The translations under genes were made by a program, and so were the position numbers. Positions 9,950 through 17,532 of a stretch of 17,576 nucleotides of DNA are shown here, piece after piece. The stretch lies in assembly GCA_965262315.1 (NCBI GenBank), contig CBDHFJ010000012.1:1-17576 (forward strand). Reading direction: 5' to 3'. The DNA is from JBCCFK01 sp965262315 (lineage in GTDB: Bacteria; Actinomycetota; Acidimicrobiia; Acidimicrobiales; UBA8592). Under the pieces are notes generated by a model. It was given only the letters and a program-made list of their open reading frames with translations, did not search any database and was not told where the DNA came from. Position 1 is the stretch's first letter. Each line of letters opens with the position of its first letter.

Positions 9950-9955
9950 TACCCT
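9950..9955 (+). promoter_or_regulatory. Possible -10 element for the desaturase gene
   Basis: TACCCT would start transcription near 9962, about 37 bases before the GTG at 9999. It makes the in-frame upstream ATG codons (before 9950) unlikely starts and supports GTG 9999. Confidence 0.4.
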
Positions 9956-9998
9956 GCGCAGTGCCGTCGCGCGCCGCCCCACCGAATCGAGAGTCACC

Positions 9999-10967
9999 GT
10001 GTCGTCACCAGCCGAGGCCATCGCCCTCGTCGAAGCCGTCGAGCCCGAGATCCGGGGCCTGATGGCGGATCACCTCGAACGCCGTGAACACTGGTACGCG
10101 CACGACGTGGTGCCGTGGGAGCTGGGCCGCAGCTTCCGCGACGAACCGTGGGCTCCCGAGCAGGCCTCACTGTCGCCCGAGGTGCGCACCGCGCTGGTGC
10201 TGAACCTGCTCACCGAGGACAACCTGCCGTACTACCACGCCCAGTTCCAGGTGTTCTTCGGTCCCGAATCGCCGCTGGCGGAGTGGTCGCGGCTGTGGAC
10301 GGCGGAGGAGGGCCAGCACGCCATCGCCATCCGCAACTACCTCCTCACGTCGCGCAACTGCGACCCGAACATGCTCGAGGACGACCGCGTCGCCACCGTG
10401 CGCAAGGGCTGGGTGGGCGACATGGACACCGCGATCGATCTGTTCAACTACACCGCCGCGCAGGAGCTGGCCACCCGCATCAGCCACCGCAACGCCGGGG
10501 TGAAGGCCGACTGCGACGTGGCCCGCGAAATCATGACCCGGGTGGCGGCCGACGAGAACCACCACTTCCTCTTCTACCGCGGCGTCGTCACCGCCATGCT
10601 GGCCCAGTCGCCGGACGCCACGCTGGAGTCGATGGCCAAGGTGATGGGCGACTTCCAGATGCCCGGAACGGGGATCCCGCAGTTCCGACGTCGTGCCGTC
10701 GAGATGGCGAAGCTGGGCGTCTACAACGTGCGGATCCATCTGGAGAACGTGGTGTCGCCGCTGCTGCGCCACTGGAACGTGGACTCGCTGACCGGACTGA
10801 CCGCCATCGGCGCCAAGGCGCAGGAACGGCTCATGGCCATCCAGGACGAGCTCACCGAGTCCAGGCCGAGAAGTTCGAGGCCCGACTGGCCAAGCGCTCG
10901 GTCGGCCTCGCCTGAGGTCTCGGCCGCACCTGGTAGAAACCGGGCGTGGCTGACGACTACCCGCTGA
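9999..10967 (+). CDS. Acyl-ACP desaturase (DesA type, di-iron)
   Basis: A soluble ferritin-like di-iron desaturase that would introduce a double bond into ACP-bound fatty acyl chains. Numbering from GTG 9999, the ligand set is complete: E73 (TEDNLPYYH), E104 and H107 (EEGQH), E156 (AAQELATRISH), E186 and H189 (DENHH). Also visible is the conserved FQMPGTGIPQFRRRAVEMAKLGVYN segment (219-243). As printed, the frame runs to 10967 and ends in an Arg/Ser/Pro-rich tail unlike the family, overlapping the sulfatase start by 22 bases. From 10862 another frame gives QAEKFEARLAKRSVGLA and a stop at 10913-10915, a far more natural ending. One base has probably been lost near 10860. Earlier in-frame ATGs exist, but the sequence before 9999 is not family-like and lies upstream of the predicted promoter. 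It resembles mycobacterial DesA proteins. Confidence 0.88.
   Translation: MSSPAEAIALVEAVEPEIRGLMADHLERREHWYAHDVVPWELGRSFRDEPWAPEQASLSPEVRTALVLNLLTEDNLPYYHAQFQVFFGPESPLAEWSRLWTAEEGQHAIAIRNYLLTSRNCDPNMLEDDRVATVRKGWVGDMDTAIDLFNYTAAQELATRISHRNAGVKADCDVAREIMTRVAADENHHFLFYRGVVTAMLAQSPDATLESMAKVMGDFQMPGTGIPQFRRRAVEMAKLGVYNVRIHLENVVSPLLRHWNVDSLTGLTAIGAKAQERLMAIQDELTESRPRSSRPDWPSARSASPEVSAAPGRNRAWLTTTR
10934..10939 (+). promoter_or_regulatory. Possible -10 element of the sulfatase gene
   Basis: TAGAAA followed by six bases (CCGGGC) and GTG at 10946 repeats the leaderless spacing of other genes in the window, though the sixth base is A instead of T. No Shine-Dalgarno precedes this GTG. Confidence 0.3.
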
Positions 10968-13210
10968 AGCTGGCCGACGCGACACCGCCGGTCCACCCAC
11001 GCCCGTACGCACCCGACGCCCCCAACGTCGTGGTGATCGTGCTCGACGATCTGGGCTTCGCCCAGCTGGGGTGCTACGGCTCGGACCTCGACACCCCGAA
11101 CCTCGATCGACTCGCGTCCCGCGGCGTCCGCTTCACCAACTTCCACACCACGGCCATGTGCTCGCCCACACGGGCATGCCTGCTGACCGGCCGCAACCAC
11201 CATCGGGTGGGCATGGGCATGCTGCCCGACCTGCCGACCCCGTACCCCGGCTACACCGGCCGGTTTCCGCAGGGTGCGGGCACGCTCGCGCAGATCCTGT
11301 CCGCGCAGGGCTGGGCCACGTCGTGCATCGGGAAGTGGCACCTGGTCGGGCGGGACCAGCGGGCCAACGGGCCCTACGACATGTGGCCCACCGGGCTGGG
11401 CTTCGACCGCTACTACGGCTTCCTGAACGGCGAGACCAACATGTGGACGCCGAACCTCATCCGGGACCAGACCCACATCGAGCCCCCGGCCTCACCCGAG
11501 GAGGGCTATCACCTCGATCGCGACCTGGCCGACGAGGCGATCGCCCAGATCCGGGATCACCGGCTCCACAGCCCCGACCGGCCGTTCTTCCTCTGGTACG
11601 CCACCGCCTCGCCCCATGCACCGCACCAGGCACCTCCCGAGTGGATCGACCGCTATCGCGGCCGCTTCGATGCTGGCTGGGACGACTGGCGTGAGCGCTC
11701 GCTGAGGAGACAGATCGAGCTGGGCATCATGCCCGAGGGGACCGAGCTGTCCGAGCGGCCGCCGTGGATCGAAGCCTGGGCCGCGATCGATCCCGATCGA
11801 CGACGCCTCTATTCGCGGATGATGGAGGTGTTCGCCGGGTTCCTCTCCCACGCCGATCACCACGTCGGTCGAGTGCTGGACGAGCTCGATCGGCAGGGGA
11901 TGAGCGACGACACGGTGTTCGTGTTCCTGTCGGACAACGGCTGTTCCGGCGAGGGTGGCCCGAACGGAACCTGGAACCAGCTGCGGCACTACATCTCGGA
12001 CCTGCCCGACGACCTGGACCAGGAGATGGCGCACCTGGGCGACCTGGGCGGGTTCCGGTCGTCGGGGCACTACCCGTGGGGATGGGCCCATGCGGGCAAC
12101 ACGCCCTTCCGGCGGTGGAAGCGGTACACGTTCGAAGGTGGGGTCCGGGATCCCATGATCGTGGCCTGGCCCGACGCGGGTGACCGCGCGGGCACGGTGC
12201 GGTCCCAGTACTGCCACGTGACCGATCTGATGCCGACGATCCTCGACCTGGCGGGGGTCGAACCGCCGACCGAGCTGGGCGGGGTGCCCCAGCTCAGCCT
12301 GGACGGCACCTCGCTGCGATCGACCCTCGAGGAGGCGTCCGCGCCCGCCCCGCGCACCGAGCAGTACTACGAGCTGTGGGGGAGTCGAGCGATCTATGCC
12401 GACGGATGGAAGGCGGTGACGAACCACGTCAACCAGCTCGCAGCGGCGGAGCGTGAGCACCTGATCGGCTCCCACGATTTCGACGACGACGAGTGGGAGC
12501 TGTTCGACACCCGCGTCGACCCGACCGAATCCCATGACCTCGCCGCGGAGCGACCCGACAAAGTGGCCGAGCTCAGAGACCGGTGGATGGCGTTGGCTCG
12601 CGAGAACCAGGTGCTGCCGATCGACGACAGCCGAGAGGGGCGGATCATGCAGATCCACTTGCCGTGGGCGGCCTTCCGGGCGACCTACGAACTGCGGCCC
12701 GGCGACAAGATCCACGAGTCCAACGGTCCGCTGCTGCTGGGCGGCTTCCGCATGGTGGCCTCGTTCCCCGACGGGATCGGCGCAGGTGGGTCCGGCGTGT
12801 TGGCGGAACAGGGCGACTGGATCTGCGGCTGGGCATTCGTGTTGCTGGACGGTGAGGCGTTGTGGGTGCTGAACCACGCAGGCCACGAGTTCCGAGCCAG
12901 GGGAGCGGTGCCGCCGAACACGCGGGTCCTGTCGGCCGACGCCGTGCCCTCGGATCGCGGCGGGTTCGACCTGTCGCTGCGGGCAGACGGCATCGCGGTG
13001 GCATCGGCACACCTTGCGATCTGGCCGGCAGCCTTCGCGCCTGACGGTGCGTTCATCACCACCGGGTACGGCCGTCCGTTTCCGGTGTGCGACGACTACG
13101 AGCCGCCGTTCGCAGCACCCGCATCGTTCGCCGGACTCCGCATCGACATCGGCGCGCCCCCGCCCCTCGACCTCGACACCGAACTCGCCCGCCTGGTCCG
13201 TCACCAGTAG
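10946..13210 (+). CDS. Arylsulfatase (formylglycine-dependent sulfatase)
   Basis: A 754-residue type I sulfatase that hydrolyses sulfate esters. NVVVIVLDDLGFAQLGCYG carries the metal-binding Asp pair D34-D35. The active-site signature CSPTRACLLTGR starts at C72, to be converted to formylglycine. IGKWHLVG (128-135) is the second signature. TASPHAPHQAP and FVFLSDNGCSGEGG supply the further His and Asp-Asn metal or sulfate ligands, and RRWKRYTFEGGVRDPMIVAWP supplies the late Lys. The core ends near residue 560. A C-terminal beta-rich domain of about 190 residues follows, as in the ~780-residue AtsA/AtsD-type enzymes of mycobacteria. There is no signal peptide or lipobox, so it should be cytoplasmic. 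The GTG start is the first plausible one, 30 bases after the repaired end of the desaturase. No formylglycine-generating enzyme lies in the window. The substrate is not deducible. Confidence 0.95.
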   Translation: MADDYPLKLADATPPVHPRPYAPDAPNVVVIVLDDLGFAQLGCYGSDLDTPNLDRLASRGVRFTNFHTTAMCSPTRACLLTGRNHHRVGMGMLPDLPTPYPGYTGRFPQGAGTLAQILSAQGWATSCIGKWHLVGRDQRANGPYDMWPTGLGFDRYYGFLNGETNMWTPNLIRDQTHIEPPASPEEGYHLDRDLADEAIAQIRDHRLHSPDRPFFLWYATASPHAPHQAPPEWIDRYRGRFDAGWDDWRERSLRRQIELGIMPEGTELSERPPWIEAWAAIDPDRRRLYSRMMEVFAGFLSHADHHVGRVLDELDRQGMSDDTVFVFLSDNGCSGEGGPNGTWNQLRHYISDLPDDLDQEMAHLGDLGGFRSSGHYPWGWAHAGNTPFRRWKRYTFEGGVRDPMIVAWPDAGDRAGTVRSQYCHVTDLMPTILDLAGVEPPTELGGVPQLSLDGTSLRSTLEEASAPAPRTEQYYELWGSRAIYADGWKAVTNHVNQLAAAEREHLIGSHDFDDDEWELFDTRVDPTESHDLAAERPDKVAELRDRWMALARENQVLPIDDSREGRIMQIHLPWAAFRATYELRPGDKIHESNGPLLLGGFRMVASFPDGIGAGGSGVLAEQGDWICGWAFVLLDGEALWVLNHAGHEFRARGAVPPNTRVLSADAVPSDRGGFDLSLRADGIAVASAHLAIWPAAFAPDGAFITTGYGRPFPVCDDYEPPFAAPASFAGLRIDIGAPPPLDLDTELARLVRHQ

Positions 13211-13251
13211 CCCCGGAATCAGGCGCGCACTCGCCCGATGGACGCCCAGGA

Positions 13252-13282
13252 ACCTGTAACGGTCTCTGAGACCGTTACAGGT
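13252..13282. repeat. 31-bp palindrome, copy 1
   Basis: Arms ACCTGTAACGGTCTC and GAGACCGTTACAGGT are exact reverse complements separated by a single T. It lies 42 bases after the sulfatase stop and is identical to the copy at 13356. No T tract follows on either strand. It may be a bidirectional terminator or a member of a dispersed intergenic repeat family. Confidence 0.9.
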
Positions 13283-13355
13283 TGCACCACCCTCCGCGAC
13301 CACCCGAAGCCGGCCCGCCGCAGGTTTGTGGACAGCTGGCCACGCAACGTGAAGG

Positions 13356-13386
13356 ACCTGTAACGGTCTCTGAGACCGTTACAGGT
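13356..13386. repeat. 31-bp palindrome, copy 2
   Basis: Same 15-base arms and central T as the copy 104 bases upstream, in the same orientation. It includes the TAA stop (13379-13381) of the minus-strand GNAT pseudogene, so it sits exactly at the end of that gene. The 73 bases between the copies are unrelated sequence. Confidence 0.9.
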
Positions 13387-13907
13387 CCGGGCTTGCGGAT
13401 GGGGGCCACACGAAGATGCGCGAGTCGGGGTCCTGCTCGGTGCCGTACCAGGGGTCGGCGACGACCCCGAGGTCGGCCATGCCGATCGAGGACGCGACTG
13501 CCGCCGAGGCGAGATTCTCCGGCCACATCACGGCGTACACCTTCGGGACCCCAGCAGACCGAGCTCGATCCAGCAGCAGCGCGGCCGCCTCGGTCGCCAG
13601 GCCGCGTCCCGTGGCGTCCGGGTGCAGGGACCAACCGATGTCGATCTGGCCGATCCGGCAGTCGGTGGAGCGACACGTACCCCGCCAGCGGCGAACCGTC
13701 GGCCGGCTCGATGGCCCACGATCCGCAGGGTGGGTCATCGGCGATGGTCCGGTTCCACCCCTCGATGGTCTCGACGGCCTGCGTCGGCTCGGTCCACGGG
13801 TCGGGGTCGGCGAGCCACTCGGTGATCTCGGGCCGCCGTCGGATGTCGAACAGGCGCTCGGCATCGTCGACGGTCCATGGGCGCAGGCGGAGGCGGTCGG
13901 TCTGCAT
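13379..13907 (-). pseudogene. GNAT N-acetyltransferase (RimJ/RimL type), frameshifted
   Basis: The 5' part from ATG 13907 reads MQTDRLRLRPWTVDDAERLFDIRRRPEITEWL, the classic opening of Acetyltransf_3 (RimJ/RimL-like) GNAT enzymes, and continues to GSPLAGYVSLHRLPD. The next homologous segment, GQIDIGWSLHPDATGRGLATEAAALLLDRA, which holds the acetyl-CoA-binding loop ATGRGLA, is in another frame that runs on to the TAA at 13379-13381. The switch falls between about 13650 and 13666 and is explained by one extra base. The parts joined give a normal enzyme of about 175 residues. In the unrepaired frame the reading continues past both palindromes to 13275 with no family-like sequence. It is either a real decay event or an indel error. 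GNAT members acetylate proteins, antibiotics or small amines; the substrate is not deducible. TACCGT lies 7 bases before the ATG. Confidence 0.8.
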
Positions 13908-13914
13908 GCGCAAG

Positions 13915-13920
13915 ACGGTA
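13915..13920 (-). promoter_or_regulatory. -10 element of the GNAT gene
   Basis: TACCGT followed by seven bases and ATG at 13907 is again the leaderless arrangement. That the promoter remains intact suggests that the frameshift downstream is recent or is a sequencing artefact. Confidence 0.45.
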
Positions 13921-14039
13921 GAGCCCTGGCCGCGCAGTGGCCGCCGGCTTCGAGCGACGAGCTGCGGTGCCAGGCAGGAGCGACGCAGGCCTGCCCAGGC
14001 GGACTTGTCCGACCCCCGCACACCACCGAGACTCGAGGG

Positions 14040-15491
14040 ATGGCTGACGGATTCGTGATCGGCAACGTGCGGGTGATCGACGGGACGGCGGCGGCGTCGG
14101 TCGTGGCCGATGTCGAGGTGACTGGCGACCGCATCACCGCTGTCCGCCAGGCGGGGTCGATCGCCGATCCGACCATCGACGGCAGTGGTCTTGCGCTGAC
14201 ACCGGGCTTCATCGATGTGCACACCCACGACGACACTGCGGTGCTCACCAACCCGGACCACGGCTGCAAGACCCTGCAGGGCGTCACCTCGGTGGTTGTC
14301 GGCAATTGCGGCACCTCGATCGCGCCGCTGGCCGACCACGACCCGATGGCCTCCTTCGACCGGGTGGCCGACTACTTCGACGCGCTGGACGAGTCGCCCG
14401 CCGCAGTGAACGTCGCGGCCCTCGTCGGCCACGGGACCATCCGAGCCTCGGTCATGGGCCTGCGAACCGATCGGCGCGCCGACGACACGGAGCTGGCGGC
14501 GATGCGCGACCTGCTCGAGTCGGCGCTCGCCGACGGCGCGGTCGGGATGTCGTCAGGCCTGGCCTACGAGCCCGGCCGCTACGCCGACGCGGACGAACTG
14601 GCGCACCTCAACGAGCTCGTCGCGGACGCCGGTGCGATCTACACCACCCACATGCGCAACGAGGGTGAGCAGCTCCTCGAGTCGGTCGACGAGGCCATCG
14701 GTGTCGCCGAGACCACAGGCGTACGGCTCCAGATCTCGCACCTGAAGGCCGCCGGCAGACGCAACTGGGGTGCTGTGGTACCGGCGCTGGAGCGCATCGA
14801 CGCCGCACGCGCCCGTGGCGTGGACGTCATGGCCGACCAGTACCCCTACACGCGCGGCAGCACCCTTCTCGAACAGGTGCTCAGGCAGGGGGCGATGGAC
14901 GGCGACTCCGCGTTCGGCAGCCTGACCGGGGCCCAGCTGCTCATCGCGGCTGCGCCCCGCAATCGCGTCTGGGAGGGCCGGACGCTCGCCGAGCTCGCAG
15001 CCGAGGCCGGGGTGTCGGACCGCGAGATGGCCGACCGCGTCGTCGACGCCGAGGGCCGGGCCTGCATCGTGGTCCTGGACACGATGGACGAGGCCGACGT
15101 CCGCACGGTCATGGCGCACCCGGTTGTGATGACCGGCAGCGATGGCATCCCCTTGGGCGACCGCCCGCACCCCCGGCTGCATCACACCTACCCGCGGGTC
15201 CTCGGCCACTACAGCCGCGAACTGGGCATCTTCGGGATCGAGGAGGCCGTGCATCGCATGACGGGGATGCCAGCGGAGCGGTTCGGACTGACCGACCGCG
15301 GGGTCATCCGCGAGGGCGCCTACGCGGACCTGGTCCTGTTCGATCCCGACACCATCGGCGACTCCGGCACCTACATGGACCCGACCACCGTCCCCGACGG
15401 GATCCACGGTGTGTGGGCCAACGGCACCGCCGTCGCCGCCGACGGCGAGATCACCGGCGCCCGCCCTGGCCGGGCGCTGCGCCGGGCTTGA
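14040..15491 (+). CDS. N-acyl-D-amino-acid deacylase (D-aminoacylase), amidohydrolase superfamily
   Basis: A 483-residue metal-dependent amidohydrolase that removes N-acyl groups from D-amino acids or related compounds. In order: the N-terminal beta-sandwich VIDG...VEVTGDRITAV, GFIDVHTHDD with H61 and H63, VVVGNCGTSIAP with the D-aminoacylase-type bridging Cys C90, TTHMRNEG with H204, LQISHLKAAGRRNWG with H234, DVMADQYPYTRGST, and VMTGSDGIPLG with catalytic Asp D368, then PHPRLHHTYPRVLGHY. The C-terminus returns to the sandwich with GVIREGAYADLVLFDPDTI. The Cys-His-His-Asp set matches the known D-aminoacylases. ATG 14040 is preceded by a short GAGGG that could act as Shine-Dalgarno. The gene is divergent from the GNAT gene by 132 bases, and its stop is next to the first terminator-like repeat. 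The precise acyl or amino-acid preference is unknown. Confidence 0.93.
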   Translation: MADGFVIGNVRVIDGTAAASVVADVEVTGDRITAVRQAGSIADPTIDGSGLALTPGFIDVHTHDDTAVLTNPDHGCKTLQGVTSVVVGNCGTSIAPLADHDPMASFDRVADYFDALDESPAAVNVAALVGHGTIRASVMGLRTDRRADDTELAAMRDLLESALADGAVGMSSGLAYEPGRYADADELAHLNELVADAGAIYTTHMRNEGEQLLESVDEAIGVAETTGVRLQISHLKAAGRRNWGAVVPALERIDAARARGVDVMADQYPYTRGSTLLEQVLRQGAMDGDSAFGSLTGAQLLIAAAPRNRVWEGRTLAELAAEAGVSDREMADRVVDAEGRACIVVLDTMDEADVRTVMAHPVVMTGSDGIPLGDRPHPRLHHTYPRVLGHYSRELGIFGIEEAVHRMTGMPAERFGLTDRGVIREGAYADLVLFDPDTIGDSGTYMDPTTVPDGIHGVWANGTAVAADGEITGARPGRALRRA

Positions 15492-15493
15492 GC

Positions 15494-15566
15494 ACGACGA
15501 AACCCCAGGCGACCCGAAGATCGTGGCGTGACCTGGAGTTTCGCTGCGTACTTCTCTGGGGTTTCG
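15494..15566. repeat. Terminator-like direct repeat, left copy
   Basis: It begins with the 16 bases ACGACGAAACCCCAGG and contains CCTGGAGTTTCGCTGCGT-A-CTTC, matching the copy at the window end (17533-17576) apart from a different loop and small indels. CGAAACCCCAG (15498-15508) pairs perfectly with CTGGGGTTTCG (15556-15566), and imperfectly with 15532-15543. On the minus strand it lies just downstream of the tRNA 3' fragment, where a tRNA terminator would be expected. Confidence 0.7.
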
Positions 15567-15572
15567 GTGTGT

Positions 15573-15608
15573 ACGCCCCCTGGGACTTGAACCCAGAACT
15601 TGCGGATC
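15573..15608 (-). tRNA. tRNA 3'-end fragment (body missing)
   Basis: On the minus strand the sequence gives a 3' anticodon-stem-like ATCCGC, a 5-base variable region, a perfect T arm CTGGG-TTCAAGT-CCCAG (loop with the usual TTCRA) and a 3' acceptor strand GGGGGCG. It resembles the 3' end of tRNA-Lys-like genes. The 5' partner CGCCCCC, a D arm and a usable anticodon loop are not present upstream to at least 15700. It is therefore a tRNA end and not a gene. Such displaced 3' ends are typical of attachment sites of integrated elements. Confidence 0.6.
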
Positions 15609-15700
15609 GAGGAGCGGCGGACGGCGGTTCCGGAGCCGTCGCGGACCTCCTGTGACCACCACCTCGTGACCACGACGGATTGCGTAAGGCGTGGCCAGGG
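15609..15700. other. Non-coding junction between tRNA fragment and hipBA operators
   Basis: No gene is supported here. The stretch contains an imperfect inverted repeat around 15611-15650 (GACGGC and GCCGTC arms at its centre) and a short direct repeat of GTGACCAC. If the tRNA end is an attachment site, this is where the inserted DNA begins. Confidence 0.35.
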
Positions 15701-15799
15701 TGTCGCCGTTCAGCGACAGAAGTACGTTGTCGTCGAACGGCGACAGCAGTACAGTGTCTCCGTACGGCGACAAGATTCTCTCGTCACCGTCCACCGACA
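15701..15799 (+). promoter_or_regulatory. Four-operator array for HipB (27-bp period)
   Basis: Four sites of the form TGTCG-N8-CGACA lie at 15701-15718, 15728-15745, 15755-15772 (TGTCT left arm) and 15782-15799 (CGTCA left arm). Their first bases are exactly 27 bp apart. E. coli HipB binds TATCC-N8-GGATA operators, also four before hipBA, with the same arm and spacer lengths, so these are very probably the sites for this HipB. All right arms are CGACA; the left arm decays in the two sites nearest the gene. Confidence 0.85.
15727..15755 (+). promoter_or_regulatory. hipBA promoter
   Basis: TTGTCG (15727-15732), 17 bases, then TACAGT (15750-15755). The -35 falls inside operator 2 and the -10 touches operator 3, so HipB bound to the array would block RNA polymerase. 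The predicted start is near 15762, giving a leader of about 55 bases with AGGAGG at 15807-15812. Confidence 0.55.
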
Positions 15800-15817
15800 C
15801 AAAGCCAGGAGGTCCCC

Positions 15818-16084
15818 ATGCGGCCAATCCAGACAACGCGGGCGTTCGGGTCCGCCGTCCGTCGCGCTCGCACGACCCAGGGGCTGTCGCAGACGGAGCT
15901 GGCGGCCAGAGCGGGAGTAGGTCGACCCTGGTTGTCCGAACTCGAGACCGGCAAACGCACAGTCGAGCTGGGCCGAGCGCTGTCGGTGTTGAGCGCGCTC
16001 GATCTCGCCATCACCTTCGTCCCGTCGCCAACCACAGATGCTTCCGGCATCAATCTCGGCCAGATCCTCGGAGAAGACACCTGA
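15818..16084 (+). CDS. hipB: HipB-like antitoxin, XRE-family HTH
   Basis: An 88-residue DNA-binding antitoxin. It opens with an FGSAVRRARTTQGLSQTELAARAGVGRPWLSELETGKRTVEL helix-turn-helix (about 10-51), followed by LGRALSVLSALDLAITFVP, the beta-strand segment by which HipB proteins dimerise. The short C-terminal tail GINLGQILGEDT would contact the toxin. It should repress its own operon through the 27-bp-spaced operators upstream and neutralise HipA. AGGAGG sits 5 bases before the ATG, the best Shine-Dalgarno in the window. The stop codon TGA overlaps the hipA ATG (TGATG), so translation is coupled. Confidence 0.92.
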   Translation: MRPIQTTRAFGSAVRRARTTQGLSQTELAARAGVGRPWLSELETGKRTVELGRALSVLSALDLAITFVPSPTTDASGINLGQILGEDT

Positions 16085-17370
16085 TGGCGGCGGACGCCCT
16101 GATCGTGGTTCTCGAAGGGCGACCGATCGGCGAGGTGGAACGCCTCGGCAGCGGCGCCCTGCGACTCCACTTCGATGACACGTACTCCAACGACCCGGAC
16201 GCAACGCTCTTGTCCGTCTCGATGCCGCCCGGCAACAGCAGCCACGGCGATGCCCTCGTCACGCCATGGCTGTGGGGCCTGTTGCCCGACAACGCGGATG
16301 TCCTGAGCCGGTGGGGGCGCGACTTCGGCGTGTCCGTCTCGTCGCCGTATGCGCTGTTGGGGACCCAGGTGGGCCATGACTGCGCAGGCGCAGTCCAGTT
16401 CTGTCCGCCGGACGACCTGGATGATCTGGTCGCTCGACCCGGTGACGTCCAGTGGATCGACGAAGCTGAGGTGGCGGCGCGCCTGCGGACCCTGCGAGCC
16501 GACTCGACCAGCTGGTTGGGACCCGGCTTCACCGGCCAGTTCAGTCTCGGCGGAGCCCAAGCGAAGACGGCGCTGCACCGCGCAGACGGAGGTTGGGGCG
16601 TCCCCTCTGGCTCAGTGCCGACGACCCACATTCTCAAGCCGGCGGTGCCGGGCTTCGAGGCGCAGGACCTCAACGAGCACATCTGTTTGTCCGCGGCCAG
16701 GGCGCTCGGTCTTCCGGCCGCAGCCACGAAGATCGAAGCGTTCGAGGACGAAACGGCGATCGTGGTCGAGCGCTTCGATCGTGCAACCCGCGGCGGCAAC
16801 CTCGTCCGTGTGCACCAGGAGGATCTCTGCCAGGCGCTCTCGGTCCCGCCGGCGCGCAAGTACCAGTCAGACGGAGGCCCGACTCCTGCCCAGATCGCCG
16901 AACTGATCAGGACCGCCATTCCTGGGATGGATGCCGAGACCGATGTGTGGCGTTTCGCCGACGCGCTGGCGCTCAACTGGCTGATCGTCGGCACCGATGC
17001 TCACGCCAAGAACCATGGCCTGCTGCTGGCGGGAACGCAGATCCGCCTCGCTCCGCTCTACGACATCGCCTCGTATCTGCCCTACGACGACAGCGACGGC
17101 TACAAGGTCAAGCTGGCCATGAAGACCGGCGACGACTACAAGCTCCGACGCACCGACCGCCGCTCGGCATGGGAGCACGCCGCCCGAGACCTCAAGCTCG
17201 ACACGGACCGCCTGGTCCAGCGCGTCGTCGACCTGGCCGAGCGCCTGCCCGCCGCCGTCGAGAGCGCCGCTGCGGACGCCGGCGTCGCGGACCTGGAGTC
17301 CGACCTCCCGCAGCGACTCGTCGACCTCGTCACCGACAGATGTGAGCGGTGCGCCACGATTCTCAGCTGA
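16084..17370 (+). CDS. hipA: HipA-like serine/threonine kinase toxin
   Basis: A 428-residue kinase of the HipA family; E. coli HipA phosphorylates glutamyl-tRNA synthetase and induces persistence. Residues 1-100 form the N-subdomain (PPGNSSHGDALVTPWLWGLLPDN). FSLGGAQAKTAL (153-164) matches the glycine-rich loop with the autophosphorylated serine (S154). THILKP (181-186) holds the ATP-binding Lys K185. VVERFDR (227-233) and HQEDLCQALSVPPARKYQSDGGPT (244-267) follow. The catalytic motif GTDAHAKN (303-310) has D305, and LAPLYDIAS (322-330) has metal-binding D327. All key residues are present, so it should be active. The two phosphotransfer partners in this window worth noting are none; leuS is near but far upstream. 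It starts within the hipB stop codon. The module seems slightly less GC-rich than its neighbours and lies beside a broken tRNA end, suggesting transfer. Confidence 0.95.
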   Translation: MAADALIVVLEGRPIGEVERLGSGALRLHFDDTYSNDPDATLLSVSMPPGNSSHGDALVTPWLWGLLPDNADVLSRWGRDFGVSVSSPYALLGTQVGHDCAGAVQFCPPDDLDDLVARPGDVQWIDEAEVAARLRTLRADSTSWLGPGFTGQFSLGGAQAKTALHRADGGWGVPSGSVPTTHILKPAVPGFEAQDLNEHICLSAARALGLPAAATKIEAFEDETAIVVERFDRATRGGNLVRVHQEDLCQALSVPPARKYQSDGGPTPAQIAELIRTAIPGMDAETDVWRFADALALNWLIVGTDAHAKNHGLLLAGTQIRLAPLYDIASYLPYDDSDGYKVKLAMKTGDDYKLRRTDRRSAWEHAARDLKLDTDRLVQRVVDLAERLPAAVESAAADAGVADLESDLPQRLVDLVTDRCERCATILS

Positions 17371-17404
17371 TCACCGTTCAGGTCATCCGCGTCACCACGC
17401 TTGA

Positions 17405-17425
17405 CTCGAGCCCCCCTGGCTCGAG
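17405..17425 (+). terminator. Possible terminator hairpin after hipA
   Basis: CTCGAGCC and GGCTCGAG are exact reverse complements around a 5-base loop, 35 bases after the hipA stop. There is no T tract, as is common for GC-rich actinobacteria. The rest of 17371-17532 shows no gene. Confidence 0.4.
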
Positions 17426-17532
17426 GCGATGTGGTCGCGAACGTTGGCTCAACCCGCTCGAGCGATGCTGCGGGCTCGATCGCAACGGCAAGGACGTGGA
17501 CGATGTGACGCAAGCGCCCGTTTCGGCTCGCA

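Noticed and set aside
13275..13378. C-terminal extension of the GNAT protein through both palindromes
   Set aside because: The extension arises from the frameshifted reading and consists of translated palindromes; the other frame ends naturally at 13379.
15571..15660. A complete tRNA gene (including a possible tRNA-Sec) on the minus strand
   Set aside because: Only the T arm, variable region and 3' acceptor strand are convincing. No matching 5' acceptor strand, D arm or standard anticodon loop can be found.
15701..15799. CRISPR array
   Set aside because: The 27-bp periodicity comes from short inverted repeats of 5-bp arms; there are no conserved 25-35-bp repeats with unique spacers and no cas genes.
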